From: a virus
DNA length: 57,406 bases
Virus record (IMG/VR): IMGVR_UViG_3300027668_000001
Span: 1 to 57,406 of that record
Reading direction: 5' to 3' (one strand)
The notes under the pieces are model-generated. The model was not told the origin of the DNA. It ran no database searches and worked only from the letters and a program-made list of their open reading frames with translations. Position 1 is the stretch's first letter. Every line of letters begins with the position of its first letter. A program made the translations under genes and the position numbers. This document shows positions 12,454-23,200 of this stretch, one piece after another.

Positions 12454-14094
12454 GTGAAAACTAACTGTGATAAATGTGGCAGCTCAAATGCCAATGAAAT
12501 ATACAATGATGATAACCCAAGAACCCATTGCTTTTCATGTGGAACAACTGTATTTTTAAATGAAAGAAACCAAATGGAACTAATAAGAAAACAAATGGAA
12601 CTAATGGATCAAGACGATTTCCTCATCAACTCATCTATGATTGACGAGGTAAGCTCATACAATAGCTACCCAATGACTAGTCGTGGGATCTCTCAGGGTG
12701 TGGTTGATCATTTCAATGTCAAGATGTCTGTAGATATCAATGGCAAACCTCAATCACATTTCTACCCTTACACTGTTGGAGGAGAGCTGGCTGCATACAA
12801 AGAGCGTAAGCTCCCTAAAGAGTTTCGTACTCATGGAGACTTTAAGAATGTCGAATTGTTTGGACAACAGCAAGCAACTGGAGGATTTACGCTGGTCATC
12901 TGCGAAGGAGAAGTCGATGCACTCAGCGTGGCACAGGCGTACAAAGAGAAGTATGGAAGAACGTATTCTGTGGTTGCTGTACCTTCTTCATCTGCTACCT
13001 CTTGTGCTCTTGCTCAAAGGGATTGGATAAACTCCTTCAAGACTGTCGTAATTATGATGGATCAAGATGAAGCTGGCAAGAAGATGTCTGACTTCCTAGG
13101 TAAGATGATTAAGCCGGGTAAGGCTAAAGTCGCAAAGCTACCAGAGAATGACGCAAATGCTACATTACTTAAGCATGGTTGGAAGACTCTGTTAGAGTGT
13201 GTGTGGAATGCACAAAGTTGGAACCCCTCAGGTATCGTTACAGGTAAACCTATTTGGGAACAGTTCATTCAACGACAGAATGTAGAGTGTGTACCCTACC
13301 CTGATTGTTTGAATGGTTTAAATGATAAACTAAAAGGAATTAGGCATGGTGAGATTACTCTATTCACTTCTGGAACTGGGAGTGGTAAGTCTACTATTAT
13401 CAAAGAGATTATATTGGATCTCCTCTCGAAAACAGAAGACCGCATTGGGCTTGTCAGTTTGGAAGAGAGCGTTGGAGATACGGCAGAGAAGTTCATTGGC
13501 ATGGTTCTCAAGAAGTCTCTTAATGAGGATACACCTCCAGATGAAGACGAACTTAGACAGGGTTTTGATGAAGTCTTTGGAGACGAAAGACTAGTATTAC
13601 TAGACCACCAAGGATCAGTAGGTGATGATAGTCTTATAGATAAGATTGAGTACATGGCACTGATGGGTTGTAAGTATTTAGTACTAGACCACATAACTAT
13701 TGCTGTGTCTGAGGGAAGTGATGGGTTGTCTGGTAACGAAGCCATTGACAAGTTCATGTCTGACCTACTTAAGATTGTTAAGAAGCACAACATCTGGCTT
13801 GGGTTGATCTCACACTTACGTAAAGCACAAGGTGGTAAAGCATTCGAGGATGGTAACATTGCATCCATCGATGACATCAAGGGCTCTGGTTCTATCAAAC
13901 AGATATCATTTGATATCATTGCATTCTCTAGGAACCTAACAGCAGATGATGAGTATGAACGTAACACTGTTAAATTCAGAGTCTTAAAGTCTAGATTCAC
14001 AGGTAAGACAGGTGATGCTGGTTCTGCTACCTACGATGCACAAACTACCCGACTTCAAAATAAAGAGGTTGGTTTTGATTATTTAACTTCATAG
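12454..14094 (+). CDS. Primase-helicase, T7 gp4-like (546 aa)
   Basis: Bifunctional replication protein. Zinc ribbon: Cys5, Cys8, Cys26, Cys29. TOPRIM primase: ICEGEVDALS (Glu151, Glu153) and MMDQDEAGK (Asp202, Asp204). RecA-like helicase: Walker A FTSGTGSGKST (residues 304-314), Walker B KYLVLDHI (Asp412), and downstream SHLRK. Starts with GTG at 12454, with AAAGGGATTTCT as SD. Followed by the RNA polymerase gene after 8 bases. Confidence 0.95.
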   Translation: MKTNCDKCGSSNANEIYNDDNPRTHCFSCGTTVFLNERNQMELIRKQMELMDQDDFLINSSMIDEVSSYNSYPMTSRGISQGVVDHFNVKMSVDINGKPQSHFYPYTVGGELAAYKERKLPKEFRTHGDFKNVELFGQQQATGGFTLVICEGEVDALSVAQAYKEKYGRTYSVVAVPSSSATSCALAQRDWINSFKTVVIMMDQDEAGKKMSDFLGKMIKPGKAKVAKLPENDANATLLKHGWKTLLECVWNAQSWNPSGIVTGKPIWEQFIQRQNVECVPYPDCLNGLNDKLKGIRHGEITLFTSGTGSGKSTIIKEIILDLLSKTEDRIGLVSLEESVGDTAEKFIGMVLKKSLNEDTPPDEDELRQGFDEVFGDERLVLLDHQGSVGDDSLIDKIEYMALMGCKYLVLDHITIAVSEGSDGLSGNEAIDKFMSDLLKIVKKHNIWLGLISHLRKAQGGKAFEDGNIASIDDIKGSGSIKQISFDIIAFSRNLTADDEYERNTVKFRVLKSRFTGKTGDAGSATYDAQTTRLQNKEVGFDYLTS

Positions 14095-14102
14095 GAGAAT
14101 AC

Positions 14103-16397
14103 ATGTCAGCAATCCAAGAGATAGTTGATTACCTTGTCAATAGGGTAGATGGTGTCAGTCCTGCACGTCGAAGACCCCATCTTGCTGGGCTCTTAATGAG
14201 ATTGTCTGGAAATTATAGTGAACGTATGGAAAGGTATGTTATTAAAAGCATATCGATACTCCAAATGCAATTCACTAAGGACACCAGCTCAAGCCCAGCT
14301 GGCACAACCACACTCACTAATGCATCTACTAAGGTAGGTCAGAGTATTGGTAAAGAACTAGACCGAGAGCCCCTCCCGTGGGGCTCTGTGGTGTCCATAG
14401 GAGACCTGTTTATAGAAGCCTTATACAACCTAGGGTTTGTAGACTTATCCTATGCTAAGACCCGTGACAGCTGCCACGTGGTGTCTGCATCACATAGGTG
14501 GTACGAGTTAGGTGTGATCCCAGATAAAGGTGGGAGCTTTCCCTTAGCCTCTACAAGTACCATAAGACCAAGGAATATATCTGGTATGATCCAGAAGATA
14601 AATGGTGTGGAAAGACCAGTCATAAAGGGGCGGGTAGAAGGAGATCCAATAGACCCCTATGCACCTTGGGTACAAGCACTTAACAAACTACAACAGACTG
14701 CTTGGAAGATAAACAAACCAGTCTACAATGCAATGATTGAGAACAAAGAGTTGTTCCTATCTACTGATCCTATCAAAGACAATGATGCTAAGGAGCTAAA
14801 GCGTAGGAGTAAGATGGTAGAGTGGGCATTCATCTCAGAGAAAGCACGTAAGCTATCAGAGCTAGATGAGTTCTACCAGTACCTAGATGTGGACTATCGT
14901 GGTAGGTTCTATTACTGTGAAAGCTTTATGAACTTCCAAGGATCAGATCTAGCTAGGGGATTGTTCAAGTTTGAACACGCAAAGCCAATGACTGCAAGTG
15001 GGTTACAGTGGTTAGCTATACACACAGCCTCTGTCTTCAACATGTCTTACAGCATCGATGAGATACCTGAGTGGTGTACTGCTGACTACAAGACACACCT
15101 TGAGGGTGAGGATTTAGATAACATCTCTGTTGACAAGATGACACTAGAAGATCGCATCAGTTGGACCAACGAGTACATGGATGAGATAGTCGAAGCAGGT
15201 AAACACTCACAGTTCTCTGAGGAAGCTGAGAAGAAAGTGTCTTTCCTTGCTGCATGTGTTGAGTGGTATGAATTTGACTGTGCTTACAAAGACAATCGTA
15301 TCCACATGACAAGCCTACCAATCCCTATTGATGGTAGTAACAATGGTTGGCAACACCTCGGAGCAATCTCTAAGGATGAGAAAACTGGTGAGCTAGTAGG
15401 TCTTATCCCCTCAGAGATACAGAAAGACTTCTATGTGAAGACTGCTAAGGAGACTATAGATCTGTGTAAAGATGATCGACTCAATAGTATCTTGTCTAGT
15501 ATGCCAATGAAAAGAATACGCAAGGGGATATCTAAGCGTGGCTCTATGACTAGGGCATACTCAGCAGGCTCTAAGAAGATCGCTGAGAACATGTTCTTTG
15601 ATTGTAAGTCAGAGGACTACCATACAGAGTACGGCATCACACAAGATGACTGTACTAAGTTATCTAAACTGCTGATCAAAGCAATTGATAAGGTATGTCC
15701 AGGACCCCTAGCTACTATGAGTTACCTACAGAACCTAGCGATGTACCAATTAGGTACACATGTGAAGGTAGACTCAGAGGGATACGAAGCTAACACTGAG
15801 TACAGAAACCTATCTAAGATCCGTGATACCCTCATGAAAAAGAACTTCAAGACTGATGAGGATCTCTATGAGCTTAACGATGTTGTAATTAAACTTAAAG
15901 AATTTACAACAAGACTTAAGCATGGGAAGGGTAAAGATAGGATTGAATGGAGCACACCTTCAGGTTTCCATGTGATCTATGAGAAATGGATCATGCAAGA
16001 TAGGAAAGCCAGAGGACGTATCAAAGGGTATGGTAACAAGACCGGACAGGTTACACACGTAGCCCTTGTGCCTACACGTATGCCAGACAGAAGAGGTTTC
16101 ATCTGTGGTATGTCACCCAACTACATACATTCTATGGATGCTAGTCACATGGCTTTAGTTATCTCTGAGTGGGATGGTTCCTTTGCAGCTGTACACGACA
16201 GCTTCAGTACACATGCTGGTGATGTGGATAAACTACTAGACTTAACTAAACAAGTATTCATACGCATGTATGACTACGATAATTACTTTGAGGTTATACG
16301 TAACTTCATAACAGATGCTGAAGACGATGTGGAACAACCTACATTGGGCAGCTTAGATATAAAGGAGATTGAAAACAGTGACTACTTCTTCACGTAA
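14103..16397 (+). CDS. T7-type single-subunit RNA polymerase (764 aa)
   Basis: Transcribes the phage-specific promoters. Signatures in order: DYRGR (Asp264-Arg268), PIDGSNNGWQH (catalytic Asp410), KGISKRGSMTRAY (Lys478, Met482-Thr483, Tyr486), TPSGFHV (about residues 618-624) and PNYIHSMDASH then VHDSF (catalytic Asp699). About 120 residues shorter than T7 RNAP, mostly in the N-terminal domain. It lies at the end of the replication block, so it is made before the late genes. The promoters it probably uses are the five TCTCTAAGTTCCTTATAG sites, which resemble T7 promoters in layout. Confidence 0.95.
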   Translation: MSAIQEIVDYLVNRVDGVSPARRRPHLAGLLMRLSGNYSERMERYVIKSISILQMQFTKDTSSSPAGTTTLTNASTKVGQSIGKELDREPLPWGSVVSIGDLFIEALYNLGFVDLSYAKTRDSCHVVSASHRWYELGVIPDKGGSFPLASTSTIRPRNISGMIQKINGVERPVIKGRVEGDPIDPYAPWVQALNKLQQTAWKINKPVYNAMIENKELFLSTDPIKDNDAKELKRRSKMVEWAFISEKARKLSELDEFYQYLDVDYRGRFYYCESFMNFQGSDLARGLFKFEHAKPMTASGLQWLAIHTASVFNMSYSIDEIPEWCTADYKTHLEGEDLDNISVDKMTLEDRISWTNEYMDEIVEAGKHSQFSEEAEKKVSFLAACVEWYEFDCAYKDNRIHMTSLPIPIDGSNNGWQHLGAISKDEKTGELVGLIPSEIQKDFYVKTAKETIDLCKDDRLNSILSSMPMKRIRKGISKRGSMTRAYSAGSKKIAENMFFDCKSEDYHTEYGITQDDCTKLSKLLIKAIDKVCPGPLATMSYLQNLAMYQLGTHVKVDSEGYEANTEYRNLSKIRDTLMKKNFKTDEDLYELNDVVIKLKEFTTRLKHGKGKDRIEWSTPSGFHVIYEKWIMQDRKARGRIKGYGNKTGQVTHVALVPTRMPDRRGFICGMSPNYIHSMDASHMALVISEWDGSFAAVHDSFSTHAGDVDKLLDLTKQVFIRMYDYDNYFEVIRNFITDAEDDVEQPTLGSLDIKEIENSDYFFT

Positions 16398-16659
16398 ATC
16401 ATATAATCATTTAGCACTACGAGGTGTTCAAGTAGATGATGATGAATTTATCTCTGATTGGAACACTAACCCACTGACAAAGGTAGCCCTTGACCCAGAG
16501 CTAGCTTACACAAAGGATCTCATGCCAATCATAATGGATATTGGTATCGAAGAAGACTTGAGTGGTGGTGTGATAAACGATAAACAAGCACGACAACGTA
16601 AGCAAGAACAGATGAAAGAGTACCGAGAGCTTCTTGCAAAGAAAGGTATGCTTAAATAA
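16378..16659 (+). CDS. Hypothetical acidic protein, GTG start (93 aa)
   Basis: AAAGGAG at 16361-16367 is spaced 10 bases from GTG 16378, which is a better start than an in-frame TTG at 16369. The gene overlaps the end of the RNA polymerase gene. The middle is acidic and the C-terminus basic (KQARQRKQEQMKEYRELLAKKG). Not recognised. Last plus-strand gene before the converging terminator. Confidence 0.6.
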   Translation: MTTSSRKSYNHLALRGVQVDDDEFISDWNTNPLTKVALDPELAYTKDLMPIIMDIGIEEDLSGGVINDKQARQRKQEQMKEYRELLAKKGMLK

Positions 16660-16663
16660 AATT

Positions 16664-16712
16664 AAAAAGCCCCCAAGAAAACCTTAATGGTTCTCTTGGG
16701 GGCTTTATTTTT
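16664..16712. terminator. Bidirectional terminator between early and late strands
   Basis: AAAGCCCCCAAGAAAACC pairs with GGTTCTCTTGGGGGCTTT (one mismatch) around TTAAT. Plus side is followed by ATTTTTATTT; minus side has AAAAA on the plus strand giving a T-run. It stops plus transcription after the gene at 16378-16659 and minus transcription after the 1167-aa polymerase-like gene. Confidence 0.95.
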
Positions 16713-16714
16713 AT

Positions 16715-19700
16715 TTAGTGTGCATAGTACTGCAATGGAATACGTCTACCGCTTTCGGTTTTGTAACCATTCATTAGTATTTCCTTTTTCAAATCTTTCT
16801 TTGCCTGATTAGTTGAGGAAATAACTTTAGGAAGTCTACTAATTAGGTTCAATTCATTACGAAGAAGACCTTTAAAAGTTTTTAGTTGTTGAACAGTAGG
16901 TTCATTAGGTGGGTTGAATGGATCGTACCCAACTTTTTTCATCTCTAAAACAACCACTTTGGACATACGAATCTTATCGTCCCGCAGCTGCGCTTCTGTC
17001 CTAACTTTATCAGAAGTGTTTGTCAGTTTGCTCATACGTCCCCAGAGATTAGCCATGTACAGATTACCACTGGCAGCAGTAGATACCTTAAGCATCCAAT
17101 CCATATAGACCCTCTCATTAACTGTGAGTTTATCGTCAGGATTCCTACCTTTCATCTTCTCTTCAAAACGTTTAGTTGCCTTAGTCAGGGAGTCACGTGC
17201 CTGTTCTAAGTAACTCCATTCAAGAGTTGCATCCATCCAGTTAAGATTAATCTCTTCTAGTGCAACGTCATAACCATTAGCATCTACTTTAAAAGCATCA
17301 TAGATAGTTAAGAGGTATGCATTACCATTAGATGCCTTGTTCATCCTATCCCAAGACTTGCCAGAGGCAGTCATTGCTACGGTAGCAGCATCGACAGCTT
17401 GAATAGGTGCAACAACAGATCCACCATAGGCAAACTCACCGGGAGTACCTTCAATAGAACCATCTGAGTTTGTCCTATTTCGAACAGCTGATGCTGTAGT
17501 TTCAGTTTCATAGTGAGCAACGTTTGTCTTAACCATCTCACCAGTCTGAGGAGATCTCCTCTTAAAGGTGCTCATAGAAGCTTCATCATAACCTGTAGAG
17601 GATTCACCACCAATATTGATGGCCATACCTGTTGGACCATAAATAATAAAAGGTTCATTCATAGCAGCATGTAGTGAAGCCGCAGCCCTCATAATAGATC
17701 TAGCTTCTCTGGAAGCAGGTGTCATAATCCCTTCAAGTGATACACTATATTTCTCTAAGAGAACTTTAGCTAAGTCTCTACGTGACATAGTAGAATCTAC
17801 AATAGAAAGACTTGGAGCATAAGAACTTTCAGGGTCTTCAAGAAGTTTCTGATTCATAACCTCTAAGACTTCTTCAATGTCAGTTACAAAACTTTCAATC
17901 TCCTTACCATAACCATAAGTCATGATTGTTAACTTAGCTAAATCTCTATTGTTAAACACAGCACGTGCAACATCATTCAGTTGTGGGAATAAATCCTCAC
18001 TGATGTTTGACCATCCACTATCTATACTCTCATTGGCTAATCCCATAAGTCTATCACGGATATCACCATCATCTAAGAGTGTTGTTCTGTTCCCCCTAGC
18101 CCTGAGGACACCAGTGTAGTAAGCCATATTGATCTCACCCATTTGCATACCCTGACTTGCAGGACCATTGGTCTTACCATCCATATAAGCATTGACATAA
18201 CTAATAAATTGTTTATCCTTGGGGTAGTTCCTTTTAAAGTCAACGTACTTAGCGAAGTCTATCAATGTGTCCATAAGAAGTGGGCCATCTTCTTTCTTAT
18301 CTTTAATCATCTTGATAATCATACTATCATAATCACTATTTGGATCAAGGCTAAGCTGATTGAACTGTGGGAATTGTGGAGAATCTAAGGGAACACCATT
18401 AGCAATGGCCTCAGACACAGCTTCATACTGTGCATCAGTCATTTCTAATGCTTGTTGAAGACGTTTACCATACCCATACAGTTCAGACTCTCTGGCTTTA
18501 AGCATAACTTCTCTTTGACGAGGTAAGAAAGTATCACCAGCATCTGTTATTGTATTGCCTGCAGAGTCTTTAACTTTAGACAATAAGATCATGGCATACA
18601 TCTGACGTAGGTTCTTCTCTTGCCTGTTTCCAGGTCTAATAATAGCCCCTACAGGTGCTCTTGTAGCAAATCGAACAGCCTTAGATGTCACTGGGTTGAA
18701 GAAAGATTGCTGAGGTGTCAGCCTCCCCTGAAAACCTTGAACATTATAAGTAAGGTAGTTAATACCATTACGATCTTGGGCTAATGCTTGGACTTCCTGT
18801 GCTAATTTATCCATCAAATTGTTGATGTTCTCTTGTGGAATATAAAGATCTTCATTTAGTTGTGGATTATTTTCCATCCTACGTTCCTGCATCTTAGCAG
18901 CAGCATTAAATTTGTTCATCCTTGATTGACCAACATTGTTGATCTCAGCCTGCCAAGTAGTGTGGTCATTGGACAAGAGTGTAGATAACGCAGTAGAATA
19001 TAAGATCTTCATACGTTGCTTATCAACCACATGGCCTACCTGACCTAAGTTATTAATAGCTTCTTCAATAATCTTACCCATCTTCTGACCAGAATTACCA
19101 CCAGACACTGCCCTAACTACATTCTTACCAACATCAGTATCAACCATTTGGTTAGGTGTTTTCTGAGGTCTCACTATTTGACGAGGGAAAAGTTTCTTAC
19201 GATCAATTTCACCTTCTTTAATAGCTGCCTCACCTTCTGCAGAAAGTGTATATACTATTTGCCGAGTCTTTGGATCAGTAGCGGTTGTAACCAGTGTTGG
19301 GTTAGAGTCTGCCCATAATTGTTTGAACGCAGCACCAAGTGTCTCAGCCTCCTTACGGTTCAGTTTATCTGGTGAAGCTAATGCTTGAACCATAGGATCA
19401 GTCTCAGGCACACCCTGACTTATCATAGCCTGCCTATTCCTACGCTGATACTCAAGATGTATCCTGTTACCTATCTGCCCGTTACCTTCAGCAAGTGTAA
19501 GCGTTTGGTTTACACCTTCCTTAGGTACAGATGTGTCTCCCATTGCCTCTGAAACAGGGTCAACAGTGCTTTCCATATTACCACCAAAAACATCCTCAAC
19601 AATAGCAGAAGCAATTTGAGTATACATTGGATTAGGTATCTTCATACCACTCTCAGATTCTATAATTGCATCTGCCCTACTAATAGCAGCTACGATATTA

Positions 19701-20218
19701 CCATCAGCGGTCTCAGCAATGGCATCTGCAAGTACTGGACCTGATACAGGAGATTCACCCTTAGTCAGTGGGTAAGCTGCATTTCCAAGGGCTGTTAAGT
19801 TTAACCCAAGATTACCATTATTTACATTATCAACAAGAGTCTTTGCACGAGATCTAAGATTACCACCAGCTTCAGATTGGGCTGCGATAGATAACTTCTG
19901 TCGCATAACAGGGGGTGTGACCCGTCTATACCTTTGGTTACCAGTCTGAGCATTGGTAGCCATGTCAGGAACTAAGAATCTGTCATCATTACTTTGTTGT
20001 TCTGGGTTAATTAAATCAGGCGCTAACCCAGATGCAGCCTGTGTGATCTCTGCAATTTGTTCTGGAGTAGTGTTAGCAATATCTTGTAGGATGCCTGATG
20101 AGGCAGGTGAAGATGCAGGTTGTTGAGGGGCTACCTCTTCCTCCTGCCTAACAAATCGATCTTCTAAAGATTGAGAGGGGAGCTCAGCACTCCCCCCTTT
20201 AATTATTGGTATCGCCAT
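16715..20218 (-). CDS. Predicted virion-type single-subunit RNA polymerase (1167 aa)
   Basis: Last gene of the late operon, next to two giant ejection proteins. Motifs of the T7/N4 polymerase family appear in correct order: YNVQGFQGR (Gly498-Arg499; T/DxxGR region, with Gly in the first position); YMDGKTNG (Asp680; motif A DGxxxG); R758-x3-K762-x3-M766-T767-x2-Y770-G771 (motif B, same spacing as T7 R627/K631/Y639); YGPTGMAI (like T7 TPVGFPV); APIQAVDAATV then LTIYDAF (Asp974; motif C). The N-terminal 400 residues are Gln- and Pro-rich then helical. N4 vRNAP is about 3500 residues, but its active mini-vRNAP core is about 1100, close to this length. Packaging in the virion and transcription of early genes are inferred from position. 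SD AAGGAGA precedes ATG. Confidence 0.82.
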   Translation of the reverse strand: MAIPIIKGGSAELPSQSLEDRFVRQEEEVAPQQPASSPASSGILQDIANTTPEQIAEITQAASGLAPDLINPEQQSNDDRFLVPDMATNAQTGNQRYRRVTPPVMRQKLSIAAQSEAGGNLRSRAKTLVDNVNNGNLGLNLTALGNAAYPLTKGESPVSGPVLADAIAETADGNIVAAISRADAIIESESGMKIPNPMYTQIASAIVEDVFGGNMESTVDPVSEAMGDTSVPKEGVNQTLTLAEGNGQIGNRIHLEYQRRNRQAMISQGVPETDPMVQALASPDKLNRKEAETLGAAFKQLWADSNPTLVTTATDPKTRQIVYTLSAEGEAAIKEGEIDRKKLFPRQIVRPQKTPNQMVDTDVGKNVVRAVSGGNSGQKMGKIIEEAINNLGQVGHVVDKQRMKILYSTALSTLLSNDHTTWQAEINNVGQSRMNKFNAAAKMQERRMENNPQLNEDLYIPQENINNLMDKLAQEVQALAQDRNGINYLTYNVQGFQGRLTPQQSFFNPVTSKAVRFATRAPVGAIIRPGNRQEKNLRQMYAMILLSKVKDSAGNTITDAGDTFLPRQREVMLKARESELYGYGKRLQQALEMTDAQYEAVSEAIANGVPLDSPQFPQFNQLSLDPNSDYDSMIIKMIKDKKEDGPLLMDTLIDFAKYVDFKRNYPKDKQFISYVNAYMDGKTNGPASQGMQMGEINMAYYTGVLRARGNRTTLLDDGDIRDRLMGLANESIDSGWSNISEDLFPQLNDVARAVFNNRDLAKLTIMTYGYGKEIESFVTDIEEVLEVMNQKLLEDPESSYAPSLSIVDSTMSRRDLAKVLLEKYSVSLEGIMTPASREARSIMRAAASLHAAMNEPFIIYGPTGMAINIGGESSTGYDEASMSTFKRRSPQTGEMVKTNVAHYETETTASAVRNRTNSDGSIEGTPGEFAYGGSVVAPIQAVDAATVAMTASGKSWDRMNKASNGNAYLLTIYDAFKVDANGYDVALEEINLNWMDATLEWSYLEQARDSLTKATKRFEEKMKGRNPDDKLTVNERVYMDWMLKVSTAASGNLYMANLWGRMSKLTNTSDKVRTEAQLRDDKIRMSKVVVLEMKKVGYDPFNPPNEPTVQQLKTFKGLLRNELNLISRLPKVISSTNQAKKDLKKEILMNGYKTESGRRIPLQYYAH

Positions 20219-20220
20219 TA

Positions 20221-23200
20221 CTAATTCTCCTTGTTGTCCTTATAGTTCCAACCACCACCAGTCATTAGACTAGCTAGTCTTTTATTAGTATCTGTAAAAG
20301 GTCCAATTCCAGGGGCTGATTTTAAACCCTGATATAAAGAACGTTCAAAGTCACCCTTAGCTGCATTCAAAGTTGCATCACCGAGCCTACCAACGTACCC
20401 AACAGTTGGGCTTTCACCTGTGGCTTGATTGTATAACCAACCACCAAGACCCTCAGAGCGTTGACCATAGATAGGTGCAAAGATATCAACAATCCTTTCA
20501 CCTGTGCCAAGCAAACCAGAAGACATGACACCACGGCGAATGTACTCAGGTGTGTCCAAGTATGGATTACCAAGTGTACCTTCGTCATCATCATCGTCAT
20601 CAAACTTTATCTCATCTTTCATAGCCTGTGAGAAGAACCCTAAGGCAATCATAGTAGACATGAGAACAAAGGTGTTGTACTTCATTGCTGGAGTGCCACG
20701 TTTGATATAGTCATTCCACATACGAGGTATATGGTTTGCTGTAAAGGTAGAAATGAAACCTTGGAACTGTGTAAACAAAGCAAACCTTGGATCTTGATAG
20801 AGCAAAGGACGATTAGCTGCACTTGGAAGGGCTACTGCTTGGTTAATAAAGTTGTAGGTAGCTTCCTTCATTGTTTGATTCCATGCATCCATCTCTTTAG
20901 CACTTAAAGGTAATCCTTTTTCAATAGCATTCATCATAGGAATGAATTGTTCTATAGGTATTCCCAAGCTTCTTAGCTTTTGCTCAGCCTCTTGGGCCTC
21001 ACGAGTAGGGCCTTGAGATACAATCTCCCCATCCTTAGTGACATACTCTGTTACAGTAGTTTTCTTCTTAGTCTTTTTATCAACAGTAGTAGTTGTTCTT
21101 GCCTCGTTCCTTTGATATAATATTTTAGAGTTAATAGATATAAAATCATAGGCCATACTTGCACGAACAGCACGAGTATAGTCAGTCCATTGAGTCAAAC
21201 CAATAGCCCTAAAGAAAGCTTCCATAACATTCTTACGATTGTCTGAAACCTCACTGACACCTGTGGTTGTTGCAGCGCCTACTTCCCAAGCATAGAAACC
21301 AGTTTCTCTAAGAAGCTTTTGACCTTCACTACCATTGTTCTGTTGAAGTATACCTTCATCAGTGCTGGATTCAACCTTCTTTAGATTAGGCAATAACCCC
21401 GCCACTGCTTCTTGAGCAATGTTCCTAATGCTTCCATTCTTACCAAAGATTTGTTCCTTAGTGAGCGCCCCTTGTGTCATAGCCATTTCAGGCAGTGAGG
21501 AAAATGTTGCAAGTGGAAGTGCGGATAGTGTCATCCAGAACATTACATTCTTCTGGAACCTCATAAGCTTTTTACCAGCTTGGGTAGTCGGCCTGTTGTA
21601 GTTACCTGACACAGCCTCTAAGATATTCTTAACCTCAGAAGCTACACGATTAACCTCTTCCTCAGGCACACCCTCGGCCTGCATCTTGTTCAAGAGTTTA
21701 GATATAATCTCTCCATCCTTACCAACATACTTCATTTGAGTTACGTAACGAGCCGCAGTCTTACTTGCATTAGCAACGTTAGCGAAGATGTCTTTCTCAT
21801 AGAACTGATCAAACTTTTCATTCTGAGATAGACCAAACTTCCTACGCTTGTGTGATGGTGGGTTGAGAGATCCTACATTACTGATAATAGCATCCGCAGA
21901 GTCCAGATCGTAGACGTTTGGGTTGTCTCTGATCTCATCTGTAATCCTTAAAGCTAGGTCAGGAGTGATTCCATACTCAGATATTAAAAGATTTTTAAAC
22001 TTCTCTGGATCCTTAGACACAGCAGCCTTATCAATTGACTTGTACTTAAGGAGGTAACCTTTAATATCTCCCAAATCAGCACCAGCATCTAATTGGTTTT
22101 GACGGAGTTCCTTACCAAGAGTCATCAATTGATTACCCAAGTCAATAATTACCTGCCTGTTCTCAGTGTCCTTTGGTACAAGATTCTGATTAAAGTTACC
22201 TCGTTTATCGATAGCTCCCCTCAACACTTTGTAAGTCATGTCACTTACCCTAGCTCTATCAGAAGACTTAAACACTCCTGCAATAGATCGAAGACCCAAT
22301 CTCTTATAGTAAGCTTTTGGGTCATGCACTTGGTTCTTGTAGTAAGTTACAAGATGGTGTTGTGCAGCTTCGATACCAGAACCACCATGTAAAGGAGTCA
22401 GTGTCCCACCTAAGATAGATGCCAATGCACGAGCAGACCTAGACTTATCTAGTGTAGCTTTTGGAATTGCATTTGTAACAGCAGCTTGCCAAAGATTAGA
22501 AACATTCATTACAGATGTAGATGCACGTTCCATAAATGTTTTCTGACCAGTTGTTTGCTTGTGCTTATCTCCTCTTTGATTAACGTTGGGACCGAGGTTG
22601 TCAGAGGCATCCACTTCTTTCTGAACATCTGACAGTAGTTGGGGTGTAGTTCTTACAGTCCCACCGTGATTTGCCTTCTCTTCTTCTATGTATCTTTCAT
22701 TGTCTGATTGAGATATTGGTTCTCCAAAACGAGCAGCTGCATCCATCCAAGTTATCTGATCTTTAACTGTACCGGGAATAGAAAAGGCACCACCTAAGGC
22801 AGTGCCAGCAATAGCAGCATTAGCTAAACGTTCTTTAAACTCTTCGTAGTCAAACACTTTATCTGAACCTTGAACAGCAGCAAGATAGCCAATAGCTTCT
22901 TGACCAACTTCAGTCAGTCCCTCAGATACAGAACCAACACCTACAGTTCCTAAAGCTCTCATAGAAGCCTGCTTAGCTGTTATCTGAGCCTTTGCAATCC
23001 TCTGTGCTTCATTGGCAAACTGACCAATGGCAGAGTCTGCTTCTGCTTTAACAAGTATCTTAGCATCTAGTAAACTTATTCCACGAGATTTAGCAAGTGC
23101 CTTTGGTATCTCTTCTCGTATAGTTTGTATTGGGTTTTTTCCTATACCTCCAATACCTTTAAGACCTAACCTATCAAGGACAGCTTGAGCTATGCCAGAA

